A stretch of DNA of 64,000 nt. It comes from Nocardioides stalactiti (lineage in GTDB: Bacteria > Actinomycetota > Actinomycetes > Propionibacteriales > Nocardioidaceae). A program made the position numbers and the translations under genes. The stretch is taken from contig NZ_JACEFC010000001.1 of NCBI RefSeq assembly GCF_014180715.1, positions 1 through 64,000 on the forward strand, given 5' to 3'. Shown here in pieces: positions 10,605 to 19,456 of this stretch. Within the stretch, counting starts at the first letter, position 1. The number at the start of each line of letters is the position of its first letter. The notes beneath the pieces were generated by a model. It made no database searches, had not been told where the DNA came from, and worked only from the letters and a program-made list of their open reading frames with translations.

Positions 10605-11500
10605 CAGCAGAAGCCGGGCAGGTGGAGCCAGGCGTCGGGCGCCGGCGGGAGGCCGTCGCGGAGCACCTGGGCCTCGATCAGGCCGTAGGGCCGGTCGGCC
10701 GCGATGAAGACCTCGCCGTCGTTGGTCAGGCCGGGCACGTCGAAGCCGCTGAAGTCGACGAGGAAGTGGTGCTTGTTGGGCGCGGAGAACCGGATCTCCG
10801 CGATGCCGGGCTGGCTGTCGAGCACCGCGCCGCCCATCGCGTGCAGGGTCTCCTGGAGGGCGCGCGAGTAGGTCCCGGCGAAGGTCTCGAGCAACGTCTG
10901 CAGAGCCGCGGCGTGCGAGGCGTTCCAGTCGACGCCGTCGCCCCCCTCCGACAGGGTGTGCCGCCATCGGGCCACCAGGGAGGTGGCGAGGATCCGGTCG
11001 TCGGTCTCGGGGAGGGTCGTGAACTCGTCCTTGAGGAACCCCCGGAACTCCGAGTCGGTGGAGTTGAGGACCACCAGGTCGGCGATCCCCGACAGCACGC
11101 TCGTGTGCTCACGGCCGACGGTGACCACCGCCGTCCGGACGGCACCGCCGCGACGCACGAACGAGTGGTCGCCGATCCGGTCCCAGGCATGCTCCTCGAT
11201 CCGGACCTGCGCGCTCGACGCGGCCGGGCACGCCTCGAGCAGCCGCCGGCCGAGCGCCAGCCCGTAGTCCTCGATCGAGTCGATCCCGTGGATCTTGGCG
11301 TAGGCGAAGGCGGTGTTCTTCTGGGTGTCGGTGGGCAGCACGTCGGCCTGGTCGCCGGTGATGTGCGCCGCCTCGAAGTCCCCGCGCAGCGACGTCGAGA
11401 CGTTGAGGTCACGGATCTCGTGCCGCGGGGTGTCACGCACGATGCGCACCACGCGGTTCTCGGCCTTGCCGTACTGGTTGGCTCCGAGCACGTGGGCCAT
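10604..11500 (-). CDS. pucL: Urate oxidase (uricase, cofactor-free)
   Basis: 298 residues, the normal length for a stand-alone tunnelling-fold uricase. The catalytic Lys-Thr pair is present as K12 (QYGKAENRV) and T57 (VLPTDTQKN), and the C-terminal FVDFSGFDVPGL/NKHHFLVD region is typical. It converts urate to 5-hydroxyisourate using O2. Unlike the B. subtilis PucL there is no fused decarboxylase domain, and neither OHCU decarboxylase nor hydroxyisourate hydrolase is encoded here. Its start overlaps the stop of the DUF6986 gene by one base (TGATG). Confidence 0.95.
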   Translation of the reverse strand: MAHVLGANQYGKAENRVVRIVRDTPRHEIRDLNVSTSLRGDFEAAHITGDQADVLPTDTQKNTAFAYAKIHGIDSIEDYGLALGRRLLEACPAASSAQVRIEEHAWDRIGDHSFVRRGGAVRTAVVTVGREHTSVLSGIADLVVLNSTDSEFRGFLKDEFTTLPETDDRILATSLVARWRHTLSEGGDGVDWNASHAAALQTLLETFAGTYSRALQETLHAMGGAVLDSQPGIAEIRFSAPNKHHFLVDFSGFDVPGLTNDGEVFIAADRPYGLIEAQVLRDGLPPAPDAWLHLPGFC

Positions 11501-12744
11501 CAGGCCTCCTTGAATCGAGGGTGGGTGAACCGGAAGAGGTCGTCCCCGGTGAGACCGACGGCAGCCTGGACCTCGGCCGCGTCGACGGCACCGCTCTGCA
11601 GGCCGCGCAGGAGATACGACGCCAGCGCCCGCGCCGTGGCCGGCTCGTCCGCGATGCCGCCCGTCTCCTGCGCGAGGTAGGCCGCGAGCCGTTCGAGCGC
11701 GGGGCCCAGCGCCGCGCGGTAGAACGCGAACGTCGCGGCGTAGCGGGTCGGCAGCTGCCCGGGGTGCAGGTCCCAGCCCTGGTAGTAGCCGCGCTCGAGG
11801 GAGCGCCGCACCAGCCGGTGGTGGAGGGCCCAGGCGGCGGCCACGGCGTCGGCGTCGCCGACCGGGAGGACGTTGGTCGAGCCGTCGCTCAGGTAGACGC
11901 CGGTGCCGGCTGCGGCGGCCTGCATCACGAGCTTGGCGTGGTCGGCTGCCGGGTGCTCGAGCGACTGGTGCGCGGCGACGATCCCGCAGGACGCCGAGTA
12001 GTCGTAGGTGCCGAAGTGCAGGCCGCGCAGCCGCTCACCACCGGCGTGCACCATCCGCGCCACCAGCGCCGAGCCGTCGGGCCCGAGCACCGACTGCGGC
12101 GTCTCGACCTGGATCTCGAACCGCAGGCCGCCGTGGGGCAGGCGGAGGCCGTCCTCGACCAGGGCGCACGCGTCGACCATCGCCTCGACCTGGTCGAGAC
12201 TGGTCACCTTGGGCAGCGTCACCGCCCAGCCGCCGAGCGTGCCGTCGGCCTCCTTCAGCGCGGCGAGGAACGAGGTCAGGGTCCGGATCGCCCGGCCGCG
12301 GGTCGCGGCCTCCAGGCACTTGATCCGGATGCCGCCGAACGGTGCGGACGTGTTGGCCGCGCGGCCCGCTGCCCACGCTTGTGCGGCGCGCACCACGTCG
12401 GCGTCCTCCTCGTCGTCCGCTCGGTCGCCGTACCCGTCCTCGAAGTCGATCCGGAGGTCCTCGACCGGCTCTCTCGCCAGCTTGGCGCGGACCCGGGCCA
12501 CGACGTCGTCGTCCGCGACGAGGTCGGCGAACCGGTCGGCGTGCGCGTCGATCAGCGCCAGTGCCGCCGCTCCGTAGGACGGCACGAGATCGGCGTGGTA
12601 GCGGTCAGCCGGCACATAGACGGTGTGGACCGGCTGGCGATCGGGCCGCTCCCCCGGGAAGTCGGCAGCGAGCGCGGCGTCGGCGTCGGCGAGCCGGACG
12701 TCGAGCCGGCTCAGCACGGCGCTGGCGAGGTCGTCGGGCGTCAT
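11500..12744 (-). CDS. DUF6986 protein, HpcH/HpaI-CitE aldolase-like
   Basis: A 414-residue protein related to the HpcH/HpaI/CitE TIM-barrel lyases. Visible features are a DFEDGYG motif around residue 99, a basic segment with IKCLEA, a [10 protein letters not shown] strand whose glutamate would bind Mg, and [13 protein letters not shown]. The usual CitE-type cleavage of CoA thioesters has not been shown for this subgroup, to my knowledge. Its ATG overlaps the malate synthase stop (ATGA) and its stop overlaps uricase, placing it inside the ureide operon. An aldol reaction involving glyoxylate would fit the location but is inference. Confidence 0.8.
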   Translation of the reverse strand: MTPDDLASAVLSRLDVRLADADAALAADFPGERPDRQPVHTVYVPADRYHADLVPSYGAAALALIDAHADRFADLVADDDVVARVRAKLAREPVEDLRIDFEDGYGDRADDEEDADVVRAAQAWAAGRAANTSAPFGGIRIKCLEAATRGRAIRTLTSFLAALKEADGTLGGWAVTLPKVTSLDQVEAMVDACALVEDGLRLPHGGLRFEIQVETPQSVLGPDGSALVARMVHAGGERLRGLHFGTYDYSASCGIVAAHQSLEHPAADHAKLVMQAAAAGTGVYLSDGSTNVLPVGDADAVAAAWALHHRLVRRSLERGYYQGWDLHPGQLPTRYAATFAFYRAALGPALERLAAYLAQETGGIADEPATARALASYLLRGLQSGAVDAAEVQAAVGLTGDDLFRFTHPRFKEA

Positions 12745-14930
12745 CCGCGCGGCTCCTGACCCTGCTCCTGGGCCTTCCGGGCGCGCCGACGGCGGTGCAG
12801 GATCGGCTCGGTGTAGCCGGACGGCTGACGCAGGCCCTCGAGGACCAGCTCGCGGGCAGCGGCGAACGCCTCGCCGTCGTACGACGGGCCCATCGGCTCG
12901 TAGTCCGGCCCGGCCTGCTGCTCGTCGACGACGTCGGCCATCCGGCGCAGGGCGGCCTCGACCTGGTCGACGGTGACGACGCCGTGGTGGAGCCAGTTGG
13001 CGACGTGCTGGCTGGAGATCCGGCACGTGGCCCGGTCCTCCATCAGCTCGGTGCCGTGGATGTCGGGCACCTTCGAGCAGCCCACGCCGTCGTCGACCCA
13101 GCGCTTCACGTAGCCGAGGATGCCCTGGAGGTTGTTCTCGATCTCCGCGAGCCGGTCGTCCTCCGACCACGACGTCGGGTCGCCGTACGGGACCGTGAGG
13201 AGGCGGGCGAGCCCCGAGCCTCCCGCGTCGTGGCGGACGGCCAGCTCCTGCTGCCGGGCGGCGACGTCGACCTGGTGGTAGTGGAGCGCGTGCAGCGTCG
13301 CAGCGGTCGGCGACGGCACCCAGGCGCACGACGCACCGGCTCGGGGGTGGCCGACCTTCTGCTCGAGCATCGCCGCCATCTCGTCGGGCATCGCCCACAT
13401 GCCCTTGCCGATCTGGGCCCGCCCGCCCAGGCCGCAGGCGAGGCCGATGTCGACCGAGCGTTCCTCGTAGGCCTGGATCCAGGGCTCGGCCTTCATCGCC
13501 GCCTTGCGGACCATCGGCCCGCCGAGGGTCGAGGTACGCATCTCGTCGCCGGTCCGGTCCAGGAAGCCGGTGTTGATGAACGCGACCCGGCCGCGGGCGG
13601 CGTGGATGCAGGCGGCGAGGTTGGCCGAGGTCCGCCGCTCCTCGTCCATGATCCCGAGCTTGACGGTGCCGCGCCCGAGCCCGAGCAGGTCCTCGACACG
13701 GGCGAACAGGTCGTCGGTGAACGCGACCTCCTCCGGCCCGTGCATCTTCGGCTTCACGGCATACATCGCGCCCGTGCGTGAGTTGCGCAGGGTGCCCCGG
13801 CCCTGGAGGTCGACCAGGCTGCAGAGCGCGGTGACGACGGCGTCGAGGATCCCCTCGGGGACCTCCGCACCGTGCTCGTCGAGGACGGCGTCGGTCGTCA
13901 TCAGGTGGCCGACCTGGCGGATGAAGAGGAGCGACCGGCCGGGGAGGACGACCGGGCCGTCCGGGCCGTCGTACTCCCGGTCGGGGGCGAGGGTCCGCGT
14001 GGAGGTCCGGCCGCCCTTGACCATCTCCACGCTCAGCGTGCCGCGGTTGAGCAGCAGCCAGTTGCGGTAGGCCGCGACCTTGTCGGCAGCGTCCACCGCG
14101 GCGATGGAGTCCTCGAGGTCCATGATCGTGGAGACGGCCGCCTCGAGGAGGAGGTCCTTCACGCCGGCCGCGTCGTCGCGGCCGATGACGTGGTCACGGT
14201 CGACCTGGATCTCGACGTGGAGGCCGTGGTGGACGAGCAGGACCCCCTCGGGCGCTGTCGGGTCGCCCCGGTGCCCGATGTACTGCGCGGGGTCGGCCAG
14301 GCCCGTGCCGCCACCCGCCAGCGCGACCCACAGCGCACCGTCGACGACGGCGTAGCCCTGCGCGTCGGCGTGGGAGCCGCCCGCCAGCGGGAAGTGCTCG
14401 TCGAGGAAGGCGCGGGCACGGGCGATGACCTCGCCGCCGCGGCGCGGGTTGTACGACGTCCCGCGCTCGCGGCCGTCGCCCTCCGGCACGACGTCGGTGC
14501 CGTAGAGCGCGTCGTACAGCGAGCCCCAGCGCGCGTTCGCGGCGTTGGCCGCGAACCGGGCGTTGAGGACCGGGACCACCAGCTGGGGGCCGGCCTGGGT
14601 CGCCACCTCGACGTCGACGCCCGCCGTCGCGATCGAGAACGTCTCCGGCTCGTCGACGAGGTAGCCGATGTCACGCAGCATCGCCTCGTAGACCGCCGGG
14701 TCGGTGACCGGGCCGGGGTGGTCGACGTGCCAGGCGTCGAGCTGCCCCTGGAGCTCCTCGCGGCGGGCCAGCAGCGCCCGGTTGCGCGGCGCGAGGTCGG
14801 CGAGGATCGCAGCGACGCCGTCCCAGAACGCCTGCTCCTCGAGGCCCGACCCCGGCAGTGCCTCGTCGCGCACGAACGCGTGCAGCTCCGCAGCGACCTG
14901 GAGCCCGCTGACCTCGACCCGATCCGGCAT
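12741..14930 (-). CDS. glcB: Malate synthase G
   Basis: 729 residues, the size of the monomeric G isoform. Recognisable segments are the [14 protein letters not shown] strand, [10 protein letters not shown], the [17 protein letters not shown] region and a late [11 protein letters not shown] segment. It condenses glyoxylate with acetyl-CoA to malate, draining the glyoxylate released from ureidoglycolate. The ATG at 14930 is chosen because a TAGTCT -10 element ends six bases before it, which suggests a leaderless transcript; a GTG six bases upstream is the alternative. It is the first gene of the coupled ureide operon. Confidence 0.95.
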   Translation of the reverse strand: MPDRVEVSGLQVAAELHAFVRDEALPGSGLEEQAFWDGVAAILADLAPRNRALLARREELQGQLDAWHVDHPGPVTDPAVYEAMLRDIGYLVDEPETFSIATAGVDVEVATQAGPQLVVPVLNARFAANAANARWGSLYDALYGTDVVPEGDGRERGTSYNPRRGGEVIARARAFLDEHFPLAGGSHADAQGYAVVDGALWVALAGGGTGLADPAQYIGHRGDPTAPEGVLLVHHGLHVEIQVDRDHVIGRDDAAGVKDLLLEAAVSTIMDLEDSIAAVDAADKVAAYRNWLLLNRGTLSVEMVKGGRTSTRTLAPDREYDGPDGPVVLPGRSLLFIRQVGHLMTTDAVLDEHGAEVPEGILDAVVTALCSLVDLQGRGTLRNSRTGAMYAVKPKMHGPEEVAFTDDLFARVEDLLGLGRGTVKLGIMDEERRTSANLAACIHAARGRVAFINTGFLDRTGDEMRTSTLGGPMVRKAAMKAEPWIQAYEERSVDIGLACGLGGRAQIGKGMWAMPDEMAAMLEQKVGHPRAGASCAWVPSPTAATLHALHYHQVDVAARQQELAVRHDAGGSGLARLLTVPYGDPTSWSEDDRLAEIENNLQGILGYVKRWVDDGVGCSKVPDIHGTELMEDRATCRISSQHVANWLHHGVVTVDQVEAALRRMADVVDEQQAGPDYEPMGPSYDGEAFAAARELVLEGLRQPSGYTEPILHRRRRARKAQEQGQEPRG

Positions 14931-14936
14931 TGGCAC

Positions 14937-14942
14937 AGACTA
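14937..14942 (-). promoter_or_regulatory. -10 element of glcB (leaderless)
   Basis: TAGTCT on the minus strand, with six bases to the glcB ATG, so transcription would begin at or next to the start codon. No convincing -35 box is seen. This would be the main promoter of the six-gene ureide operon. Confidence 0.5.
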
Positions 14943-14960
14943 GACCCGGGGGTGGTGCCC

Positions 14961-15893
14961 TCAGACGGGTTCGAGCGCGGGCTCCTCGTCGCGCGGCTGC
15001 ACCCGTTCGACCGAGATGACGATCGCGACCGCGGCGACGATGACGAGCCCGCCGACCAGCACCGCGCCGGTGATCGGCTCGGCGAGGATCAGCCAGCCCA
15101 GGAAGACCGCGACCACCGGGTTGACGTAGGCGTAGGTCGCGACCAGGCCGATCGGCGCGTTGCCCAGCAGCCAGACGTAGGCACTGAACGCGACCATCGA
15201 GCCGAGGACGACCAGGTAGGCCCACGCCCACCAGGTCTCGGCGCCGTACGACGCGGGGTCGGGCCGCTCGCCGCGGACCAGGCCGAGCCCGACCATCATC
15301 ACGCCGCCCGTCCACATCTCGTGGACAGCGAGGACGAACGGGTTCTCCGGCAGCGTGAGCCGCGGCTGGACCCACGAGCCGAACGCCCAGAAGGCGCTCG
15401 CCGCCACGACCAGCACGGCCCCGCCGAGGGGCACGTCGCCCTGCTCGCGGCCACCGAGCACCAGCCAGGCGAGGCCCACGAAGCCGACGAGCACGCCGAC
15501 CACGGACCAGGGGCGGGGACGGTCGCCCGACAGGACGCGGTAGGCGACGACGAACAGCGGGACAGCCGCGACGAGCAGCGCGGCGACGCCACTGGGCGTG
15601 CCCTTGCTCTCGCCGATGGCGACGAACCCGTTGCCGAGGAGCGGGAGGAGCAGCCCGAGGAGCGCCGCCCCGAGGAGCTGGGCGCGGGTGACGCGGAGGC
15701 TCGTGCCGCGCACCTTCAGCAGCGCGCCGAGCAGCAGCCCGGCGAGCACGAACCGGCTGCCCATCCCGGTCAGCGGCGGCATCTCCTCGACCACTACGCG
15801 GATCGCCAGGTAGGTCGAGCCCCAGACGACGTAGACGATGACGAGCGCGGCGACGACCAGCCCGACCCGTGCCCCTGATCGTCCTGTGTCCAT
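14961..15893 (-). CDS. EamA/DMT family transporter
   Basis: 310 residues with about ten hydrophobic segments in two EamA repeats, as in YedA/RhaT-like exporters (first helix near residues 10-28, WGSTYLAIR signature right after it). It sits in the cytoplasmic membrane and probably exports a small metabolite; the substrate is unknown. It lies 30 bases upstream of glcB on the same strand, but the leaderless glcB promoter in the gap makes a single operon unnecessary. A GCGGGAAG ribosome-binding site precedes the ATG. Confidence 0.85.
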   Translation of the reverse strand: MDTGRSGARVGLVVAALVIVYVVWGSTYLAIRVVVEEMPPLTGMGSRFVLAGLLLGALLKVRGTSLRVTRAQLLGAALLGLLLPLLGNGFVAIGESKGTPSGVAALLVAAVPLFVVAYRVLSGDRPRPWSVVGVLVGFVGLAWLVLGGREQGDVPLGGAVLVVAASAFWAFGSWVQPRLTLPENPFVLAVHEMWTGGVMMVGLGLVRGERPDPASYGAETWWAWAYLVVLGSMVAFSAYVWLLGNAPIGLVATYAYVNPVVAVFLGWLILAEPITGAVLVGGLVIVAAVAIVISVERVQPRDEEPALEPV

Positions 15894-16019
15894 GGTGCTT
15901 CCCGCCTGTCGTCTGCTCGGACCCTACGAGGGCACAACCCCCTGCTGCGAGCCGATATTGCGGTCCCCGGCGGCGATGGCAGGGAGTCGACGGAACCTGG
16001 CAGTCGAGCGTCGCTCGGC

Positions 16020-17120
16020 TCAGCGCACCTCGGCGAAGGCGACCCGGCCCCGGCCGGCTCGCTTGGCGTCGTAGAGAGCACGGTCCGCCGCTCGGTACAG
16101 GTCCTCGGGGGTGCCGTCGGTGTTCTGCGACGTGGCGACCCCGACGGACGCCCCCACGTCGATCGCGTGCCCGCCGACCACCATCTCCTCGCTCGTGAAC
16201 GAGTCCAGGATCCGCCCGGCGACGACGACGGCGTCGTCGGGATCGGCGAGCATCACCGCGAACTCGTCTCCCCCGAGCCGGGCGACCAGGTCGTCACTAC
16301 GCACGGCCGCCTTGAGGCGTGCAGCCACCTGCTGGAGGACGGCATCGCCGGCGAGGTGGCCGTAGGTGTCGTTGACGGGCTTGAACCGGTCGAGGTCGAT
16401 GAGGAGCAGGGTCACCGGCAGGTCGCCGGCGCCCAGCCTTGCCCCGAGGCCGGCCATCATGGCCGCACGGTTGCTGATCCCGGTCAGACCGTCGGTGAGC
16501 GCCGAACGACGGGCGGTCTCGGCCTCCCGCTGCAGTCGACGTTGGTCGAGGATCGACAGGCGCAGCGCCCAGGCGAGGACGCCGAAGGCGATGAGGAACG
16601 AGCCCGGAAGCAGGACCTGGAGCCTGTCGATGAGGCCCTGCTGGTCGGCGGTGGCCGCGGTGACGTCAGCCCGGCGTCGGTCGATCATCGAGTCGAGCAG
16701 CGTCCGCATGGCGTCGAGCGCCGGCCCAGCGACGCGGTCGTCCGTCGGGGTGCCCGGGTCGCTCCGATCGGCGCGAACCTGGGCGACGTAGCGAGCGTTG
16801 AGGAGCGCGAGGTTGGAGATGGAGATGGCGTCGCGGCGCTCCAGGAGCGGCTGCACCTGCTCGACCAGGGGCGGGACGTCGTTCATCGCCGCGTCGAGCT
16901 CACGCCAGGTGTCGGGACCCGGATCACGTCGGTAGGCAGCCTCGGCGAAGGCCTCGGCCGCGATGCCGTCCCGGAGGGCGGCGAGCTGGGCGAGGGTCGC
17001 GCGCGTGGTCGTCACGTTCTCGTTGGCGTTGCCGATCGCCACGACGGAGGCGCCCGAGGCAACGCCGAGCCCGATCAGCACGAAGGCGATCACCACAGCG
17101 GTGAGATGGGCCCTGGCCAC
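16020..17120 (-). CDS. Membrane-bound diguanylate cyclase (GGDEF)
   Basis: 366 residues: a membrane helix at about 7-30, an extracytoplasmic helical domain of roughly 135 residues, a second helix at 168-190, then a GGDEF domain with the intact active site GGDEF at 283-287. An RxxD inhibitory site (R274-D277) lies exactly five residues upstream, so product inhibition is likely. It makes cyclic di-GMP. The GTG at 17120 is preceded by GAAAGG; a GTG nine bases upstream is the alternative. No EAL domain is fused. It diverges from a solute-binding lipoprotein 53 bases away. Confidence 0.88.
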   Translation of the reverse strand: MARAHLTAVVIAFVLIGLGVASGASVVAIGNANENVTTTRATLAQLAALRDGIAAEAFAEAAYRRDPGPDTWRELDAAMNDVPPLVEQVQPLLERRDAISISNLALLNARYVAQVRADRSDPGTPTDDRVAGPALDAMRTLLDSMIDRRRADVTAATADQQGLIDRLQVLLPGSFLIAFGVLAWALRLSILDQRRLQREAETARRSALTDGLTGISNRAAMMAGLGARLGAGDLPVTLLLIDLDRFKPVNDTYGHLAGDAVLQQVAARLKAAVRSDDLVARLGGDEFAVMLADPDDAVVVAGRILDSFTSEEMVVGGHAIDVGASVGVATSQNTDGTPEDLYRAADRALYDAKRAGRGRVAFAEVR

Positions 17121-17173
17121 GGTCGGCACCTTTCGGTCGTTCGGGACATTACATCGGCATCGCAGCGCCTCAG

Positions 17174-18508
17174 GTGAACCAAGTGCTGACCGAACGTTCC
17201 TCCGTGAGGAATGTGACGCTGCCCGCCGCCCTGGTCGCGGTCCTCGTGCTCGCCGCCGGATGCGGAGGCTCCGAGGAGCCCGCGGACGGGGTGACCACGA
17301 TCCAGGTCTGGGCACACGACGGCACTCCTGCGGAGCGGGCGGTGCTGGAGAAGCAGGTGGCGGAGTTCGACGCCGGACGCGATGACGTCACGGTCGACCT
17401 CCAGTTCTGGCCGGAGGGCGACTACAACGACCGACTCCAGGCCGCTGTCGCCGCAGGCACCGAGCCCGACGTGTTCGAGGTCGACGGACCACTGATCGAC
17501 GGGTACCTGTACCAGGGCGTCGTGGCCCGGCTCGACGACCTGATCGAGCCTTCCACCCAGGCCGCGCAGCTCCCCTCCCTGGCCTCGCAAGGAACCCGCG
17601 ACGGCCACCTCTACTCGGTCGGCCTCTTCGACTCGGGCCTCGGGCTGTACGCCGATCGGAGGGCACTGCGTCGGGCCCGCGTCTCCTGGCCGACGTCGAT
17701 CGAGGAGGCGTGGACGGTCGAGGAGTTCGCCCGGGTGCTGCGCCGCCTCGCCGACGGGGACGAGGACGGGAAGGTTCTGGACGTCAAGCTCAACTACGGC
17801 GTCGGGGAGTGGCTGACCTACGGGTTCGCGCCCCTGGTCGCCTCGGCCGGTGGCCGGTTGATCGATCCGGAGACGTTGGACCCCCTCGGCGAGCTCGACG
17901 GGCCGGCGACCCGCCGCGCCCTCGAGGTCGCCCGGTCCTGGGCGTCGTACCTCGACCCGAACGGCGACGACGAGGCGTTCACGAGCCGACGAGTCGCGCT
18001 GTCCTGGGTCGGCCACTGGACGTACCGCGACTACGAGGCTGCGCTCGGCGACGACCTGCTCGTGCTTCCGCTTCCCGACCTGGGGAACGGCACGAAGTCG
18101 GGGCAGGGGTCGTGGTCGTGGAGCATCGCGACCGGGGACGAGCAGCGCCAGGAGTCCGGCGCGGCGCTCCTGGAGTACCTGCTCGCCGACGAGCAGGTGC
18201 TCGAGATGGCCGACGCCAACGGCGCGGTTCCCGGCACGACGAGCGCCCTGGCGTCCTCGGAGCTCTACACCGAGGACGGGCCGCTCCGCCTCTTCGCCGA
18301 GCAGCTGCTGCGCAGCTGTGGCAACCTCGCTCCGGGCCCGGTCTGCGTCACCGTGCCGCGGCCCAGCACGCCCGGATACGCCTTCTTGTCGGGACAGTTC
18401 GCTCTCGCGGTGTCCGCGGCCTTGGACGGTCGGGACGCGGGTCCCGCCCTGGAGGACGCCGCGCAGGCCGTTGCCGACGACGTGGCGGCGAACGCGGGCT
18501 ACCGCTAG
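17174..18508 (+). CDS. ABC transporter solute-binding lipoprotein (extracellular, family 1-like)
   Basis: 444 residues. A lipobox LAAGC with lipidated C30 follows a hydrophobic signal segment, and the mature part has the sugar-binding-protein pattern (TTIQVWAHDG near the start, later a GTKSGQGSWSWSI region). No permease or ATPase gene is beside it, so it either works with a distant transporter or has a sensory role with the divergent diguanylate cyclase. The start is uncertain: GTG at 17174 is the longest frame, while GTG at 17204 gives a more standard lipoprotein signal peptide. Confidence 0.8.
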   Translation: MNQVLTERSSVRNVTLPAALVAVLVLAAGCGGSEEPADGVTTIQVWAHDGTPAERAVLEKQVAEFDAGRDDVTVDLQFWPEGDYNDRLQAAVAAGTEPDVFEVDGPLIDGYLYQGVVARLDDLIEPSTQAAQLPSLASQGTRDGHLYSVGLFDSGLGLYADRRALRRARVSWPTSIEEAWTVEEFARVLRRLADGDEDGKVLDVKLNYGVGEWLTYGFAPLVASAGGRLIDPETLDPLGELDGPATRRALEVARSWASYLDPNGDDEAFTSRRVALSWVGHWTYRDYEAALGDDLLVLPLPDLGNGTKSGQGSWSWSIATGDEQRQESGAALLEYLLADEQVLEMADANGAVPGTTSALASSELYTEDGPLRLFAEQLLRSCGNLAPGPVCVTVPRPSTPGYAFLSGQFALAVSAALDGRDAGPALEDAAQAVADDVAANAGYR

Positions 18509-18617
18509 GCGCTGGCCTCGGCCAGGCTCTCTCGAGGTATGCCGCCGCGCCGACCGGGTACCGGAGCCGTGCGCTCGATGATCAGTCCTGCGCACCGCAA
18601 CCTCGAAGGAGCACACC

Positions 18618-18833
18618 ATGGCCATCGGTCTCGGCATCGTCCTCATCGTCGCTGGACTGATCCTCGTCCTCGACGTCGTCAACGTCGACACGACCGCCGT
18701 CGACACCGGGACCCTCGGCTGGATCCTCCTGGTCGCAGGCGCGCTCTCGATCGTCGTCTCCCTGATCGTCAACCAGCAGCGCTCCCGCACCACCGCTGTC
18801 GTCGAGGAGCGTCGAGTGCAGCCGCCCGCCTGA
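18618..18833 (+). CDS. Small two-helix membrane protein, DUF6458-like
   Basis: 71 residues: a hydrophobic segment at 3-21 beginning MAIGLGIVLIVAG, a short polar loop with paired VDT motifs, a second membrane segment at about 33-51, and a polar Arg-rich tail. This matches a small actinobacterial membrane family of unknown function (DUF6458-like by pattern). AAGGAG precedes the ATG at good spacing. It stands alone between the lipoprotein gene and a convergent small zinc-protein gene. Confidence 0.7.
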   Translation: MAIGLGIVLIVAGLILVLDVVNVDTTAVDTGTLGWILLVAGALSIVVSLIVNQQRSRTTAVVEERRVQPPA

Positions 18834-18867
18834 CGCGCGGTCTGCAGCCCCGGCCGGGCGCTCCGGG

Positions 18868-19026
18868 TCAGCGCCCCAGCACCCGGCGCAGCCAGGACCG
18901 TTCGTCCTCCGGGTGGCCCGGACACCACTGCTCCGGCGGCACGGTCGCACGGACCTCCGCTACGTGGGCGCCGCATCCGGCCCAGGTGGTCTTGTCACAG
19001 GTGCGGCAGCGTGCAGGTCGACACAT
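18868..19026 (-). CDS. Small Cys-rich zinc-binding protein (52 aa)
   Basis: A 52-residue frame with GGAGGAGG six bases before the ATG. It contains C7, C10, C18, H21, C35 and H38 in the arrangement CRTCDKTTWAGCGAH, which resembles a widespread family of very small proteins with a CxxCxKTTWxGCGxH signature, probably a one-zinc knuckle. Its function is unknown. It lies 15 bases downstream of the AhpD-like gene on the same strand, so it is likely the third gene of the MMPL operon. Confidence 0.75.
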   Translation of the reverse strand: MCRPARCRTCDKTTWAGCGAHVAEVRATVPPEQWCPGHPEDERSWLRRVLGR

Positions 19027-19041
19027 CGGAGACCTCCTCCC

Positions 19042-19440
19042 TCAGGACGCGGCGTCGCCGGCGTCGTGGGCGTCGGCGAACTCGCAGAACGCTGCGTAGG
19101 CGCGAGCGCCGTGGATCGTCGCGGGACCGCCGTGCATCAGGAAGGTCACGCCGATCGCCTCGGCTGCCTCCTGGCGCGTCGCGCCCGCACGCACCGCTGC
19201 CTGGGCGTGGGAGGCGATACAGCCGTCGCACCCTTCGACGACACCGATCGCGAGGGCGATCAGCTCCTTGGTCCGCTTGCTCATCTCGCCGTCGGCGAAC
19301 GCCGCCTGACTGAGCTCGCCGAAGCCCTTGTAGACGTCCGGGATGGCCCGGCGCAGGTCCCGATGGAGGGGCGAGAGGTCGCGGAGGACCGCCTTGCCGT
19401 GGCTCGTCGTGCCCTCGGAGGTGTTCGTGGTGGTGGTCAT
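19042..19440 (-). CDS. AhpD-like/carboxymuconolactone decarboxylase family protein
   Basis: 132 residues with the CMD/AhpD fingerprint: K-E-L-I-A in the helix before the active site, then EGCDGCIASH, giving the CxxC pair and the histidine four residues after the second cysteine. Such proteins are thiol-disulfide peroxidase partners rather than true decarboxylases. It lies 16 bases after the MMPL gene, same strand. With a thiol-type regulator divergent from the same promoter region, a redox-stress role is likely but inferred. Confidence 0.85.
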   Translation of the reverse strand: MTTTTNTSEGTTSHGKAVLRDLSPLHRDLRRAIPDVYKGFGELSQAAFADGEMSKRTKELIALAIGVVEGCDGCIASHAQAAVRAGATRQEAAEAIGVTFLMHGGPATIHGARAYAAFCEFADAHDAGDAAS

Positions 19441-19456
19441 GGTCGTTCCTTTCGTT

